NCBI GenBank assembly: GCA_964427955.1
Contig: CAYRWY010000332.1
Location: forward strand, 1 to 6,645
From: JACRBK01 sp964427955
Lineage (GTDB): Bacteria > Chloroflexota > Anaerolineae > Aggregatilineales > Aggregatilineaceae
Reading direction: 5' to 3'
DNA length: 6,645 bases
The translations under genes and the position numbers were made by a program. Under the pieces are notes generated by a model. That model was not told the DNA's origin and ran no database searches. It saw only the letters and a program-made list of their open reading frames with translations. Of the stretch, positions 5,473-6,645 are shown piece by piece; positions within the stretch are counted from its first letter, which is position 1; each line of letters begins with the position of its first letter.

Positions 5473-6645
5473 GCAGACCCGCACCCATCGACGAGCGCGC
5501 GTTCCGATTTTTCGGCAGCCCGGCAGGGCAATCCGTCCTGGAACGGCTGGCCGCCGCCGACCTCAGCGAAGCGCACACGCTGGCGCTGCTGTCGGACCTG
5601 CGGCGCGAGCTGCCTCCGGACCTCGCCGGGGCGGCGCTCACCTTAGCACGACTCCGAGTCCGCGCGGTTGACAAGTTCAGCCGGGCGGACTCGATGTTTT
5701 TTACGCCGGACGCGCTCGAACAGTCCAGCGGCGAAGCCGTGGCGACGTGGCGGGCGCGGCGCTTCGCCGGGTTCGACCGGATCGCCGATCTCGGCTGTGG
5801 GATCGGCGGGGATACGCTGGCGCTGGCGGGACAGCCTGGCGCGGCGGTGGTCGCGCTGGATCGCGATCCGCTGCGGCTGCGGCTGGCGCAGGCCAATCTC
5901 GCCGCGTATGGCCGATCCGCCTCCTTCGTTCGCGCCGATCTGACCGATCCGCTGCCGCTGCGGGACATCCCGGCGGCGTTTTTCGATCCGGCGCGGCGCG
6001 AGTCCGGACGGCGGATTTTTTCGGTGCGCGACTATCTGCCGCCGCTGGACGTGATCGCTGGATGGCCGTTCCGGGCGCTGGGGGTCAAGCTCTCGCCGGG
6101 CGTGGACCTGGACGAACTGCGCCGCTATACGGACGCGGGCGCGGGGATCGAATTCGTCAGCCGGGAGGGCGAACTCAAAGAGGCCGTGCTGTGGACGGGC
6201 GATCTGGGCTTCGGCGGGCGCTGGGCGTCGCGCGTGGAGCCGGACGGCAGCGGTGAGACGCTCGTCCCGCGCGATCTGCCGCCTCCGCCGCTGTCAGTGC
6301 CACGCGCGTATCTCTACGAACCCGATCCGGCAGTGATCCGCGCCGGGCTGCTGAGCGAACTGGCGGCGCGGCTGGGGATCGACCTGTTCCGGCTGGACGA
6401 AACCATCGCCTATTTGACCGGCGCTGAGTATGTTACGTCGCCCTGGGCGCGCGCCTGGCCGGTGTGGGAGTGGCTGCCGTTCAACCTCAAGCGGCTGCGA
6501 GCGCGGCTGGACGCGTTCGAGGTCGGCGAGATCACGGTCAAAAAGCGCGGCAGCCCGATCACGCCGGAGGAGTTGCTGCGGCAGTTGAAGTGGAAGCGAT
6601 CCGGACGCCCGGCGGTGGTGGTGCTGACGCAGATCGCCGGACAGC
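5433..6645 (+). CDS. Class I SAM-dependent methyltransferase with THUMP-like C-terminal domain (3' end outside window)
   Basis: The frame is open from 5364 to the window end. The N-terminal helical region contains SMFFTPDALEQSSGEAVATW (87-106), a family hallmark preceding the Rossmann fold. Motif I is ADLGCGIGGD (118-127) and the acidic loop is ALDRDP (141-146). A further conserved Asp lies in VRADLTDPL (166-174), and the motif-IV-like FFDPARR (183-189) recalls the DPP-type motif of RNA methyltransferases. VKLSPGVDL (218-226) and EFVSREGELKEAVLW (240-254) follow. The C-terminal part, from PRAYLYEP (290-297) to VKKRGSPITPEELL (369-382), matches the THUMP-like/PG_1098-type ferredoxin-like domain. 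Probably only a few C-terminal residues are missing. The family is thought to act on RNA, but its substrate is not known to me. The start is uncertain. GTG 5433 is the only ATG, GTG or TTG in frame before the conserved core, has no clear ribosome binding site and overlaps the preceding gene by 40 nt. Similarity would be expected to begin near PIDERAFRFF (19-28). Confidence 0.85.
   Translation, partial: MERIPEPARAGQVGRPAPIDERAFRFFGSPAGQSVLERLAAADLSEAHTLALLSDLRRELPPDLAGAALTLARLRVRAVDKFSRADSMFFTPDALEQSSGEAVATWRARRFAGFDRIADLGCGIGGDTLALAGQPGAAVVALDRDPLRLRLAQANLAAYGRSASFVRADLTDPLPLRDIPAAFFDPARRESGRRIFSVRDYLPPLDVIAGWPFRALGVKLSPGVDLDELRRYTDAGAGIEFVSREGELKEAVLWTGDLGFGGRWASRVEPDGSGETLVPRDLPPPPLSVPRAYLYEPDPAVIRAGLLSELAARLGIDLFRLDETIAYLTGAEYVTSPWARAWPVWEWLPFNLKRLRARLDAFEVGEITVKKRGSPITPEELLRQLKWKRSGRPAVVVLTQIAGQ

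Noticed and set aside
5747..6256. 169-codon frame within the methyltransferase region, with a minus-strand companion at 5465-5968
   Set aside because: Both are out of frame with the clear SAM-binding, FFDPARR and THUMP-like motifs and are low-complexity Arg/Gly/Ser sequences.

Overview
The window looks like chromosomal DNA from a GC-rich bacterium, most likely a Chloroflexota member of the Anaerolineae type. This is inferred from the mix of a WD40-like propeller protein, a large NYN-nuclease protein, GC-rich third codon positions, strong extended -10 promoters and a C-rich/G-rich inverted repeat between genes. No rRNA or marker gene confirms it. No tRNA, rRNA, CRISPR array, transposase or phage gene was found.

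Layout. (1) 2-553 (+) is the C-terminal end of a beta-propeller (WD40-like) protein. (2) 554-939 is non-coding: a 66-bp imperfect inverted repeat, a GC-rich and possibly structured segment ending in an intrinsic terminator, and a strong extended -10 promoter with about 100 nt of leader. (3) 940-1176 (+) is a 78-residue protein that looks like a single winged helix. (4) A 10-bp-stem terminator at 1200-1238 separates it from the convergent gene at 3383-1275 (-). That gene encodes a 702-residue protein with two NYN/PIN-like domains in tandem, the first apparently degenerate and the second with all expected acidic residues, followed by an array of probable winged helices. (5) 3384-3830 is a divergent intergenic region with a good minus-strand promoter, a plus-strand promoter, and candidate operator and leader structures. 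(6) 3831-5099 (+) is an AI-2E family (PerM/YhhT-like) membrane protein. (7) 5176-5472 (+) is a small, very acidic protein with an apparent internal duplication. (8) 5433 to the window end (+) is a class I SAM-dependent methyltransferase with a THUMP-like C-terminal domain. It lacks a normal start codon near its expected N-terminus and probably overlaps the preceding gene.

How they may work together. The last three genes run in one direction and may be co-transcribed; the acidic-protein/methyltransferase overlap suggests translational coupling. The NYN protein and the small winged-helix gene converge on one terminator and share only the winged-helix theme. The NYN protein (RNA-cleaving fold plus winged helices, long leader) and the methyltransferase (family related to RNA methyltransferases) both point loosely to RNA metabolism, but no pathway can be shown from this window. 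The most unusual element is the tandem pseudo-NYN/NYN architecture.
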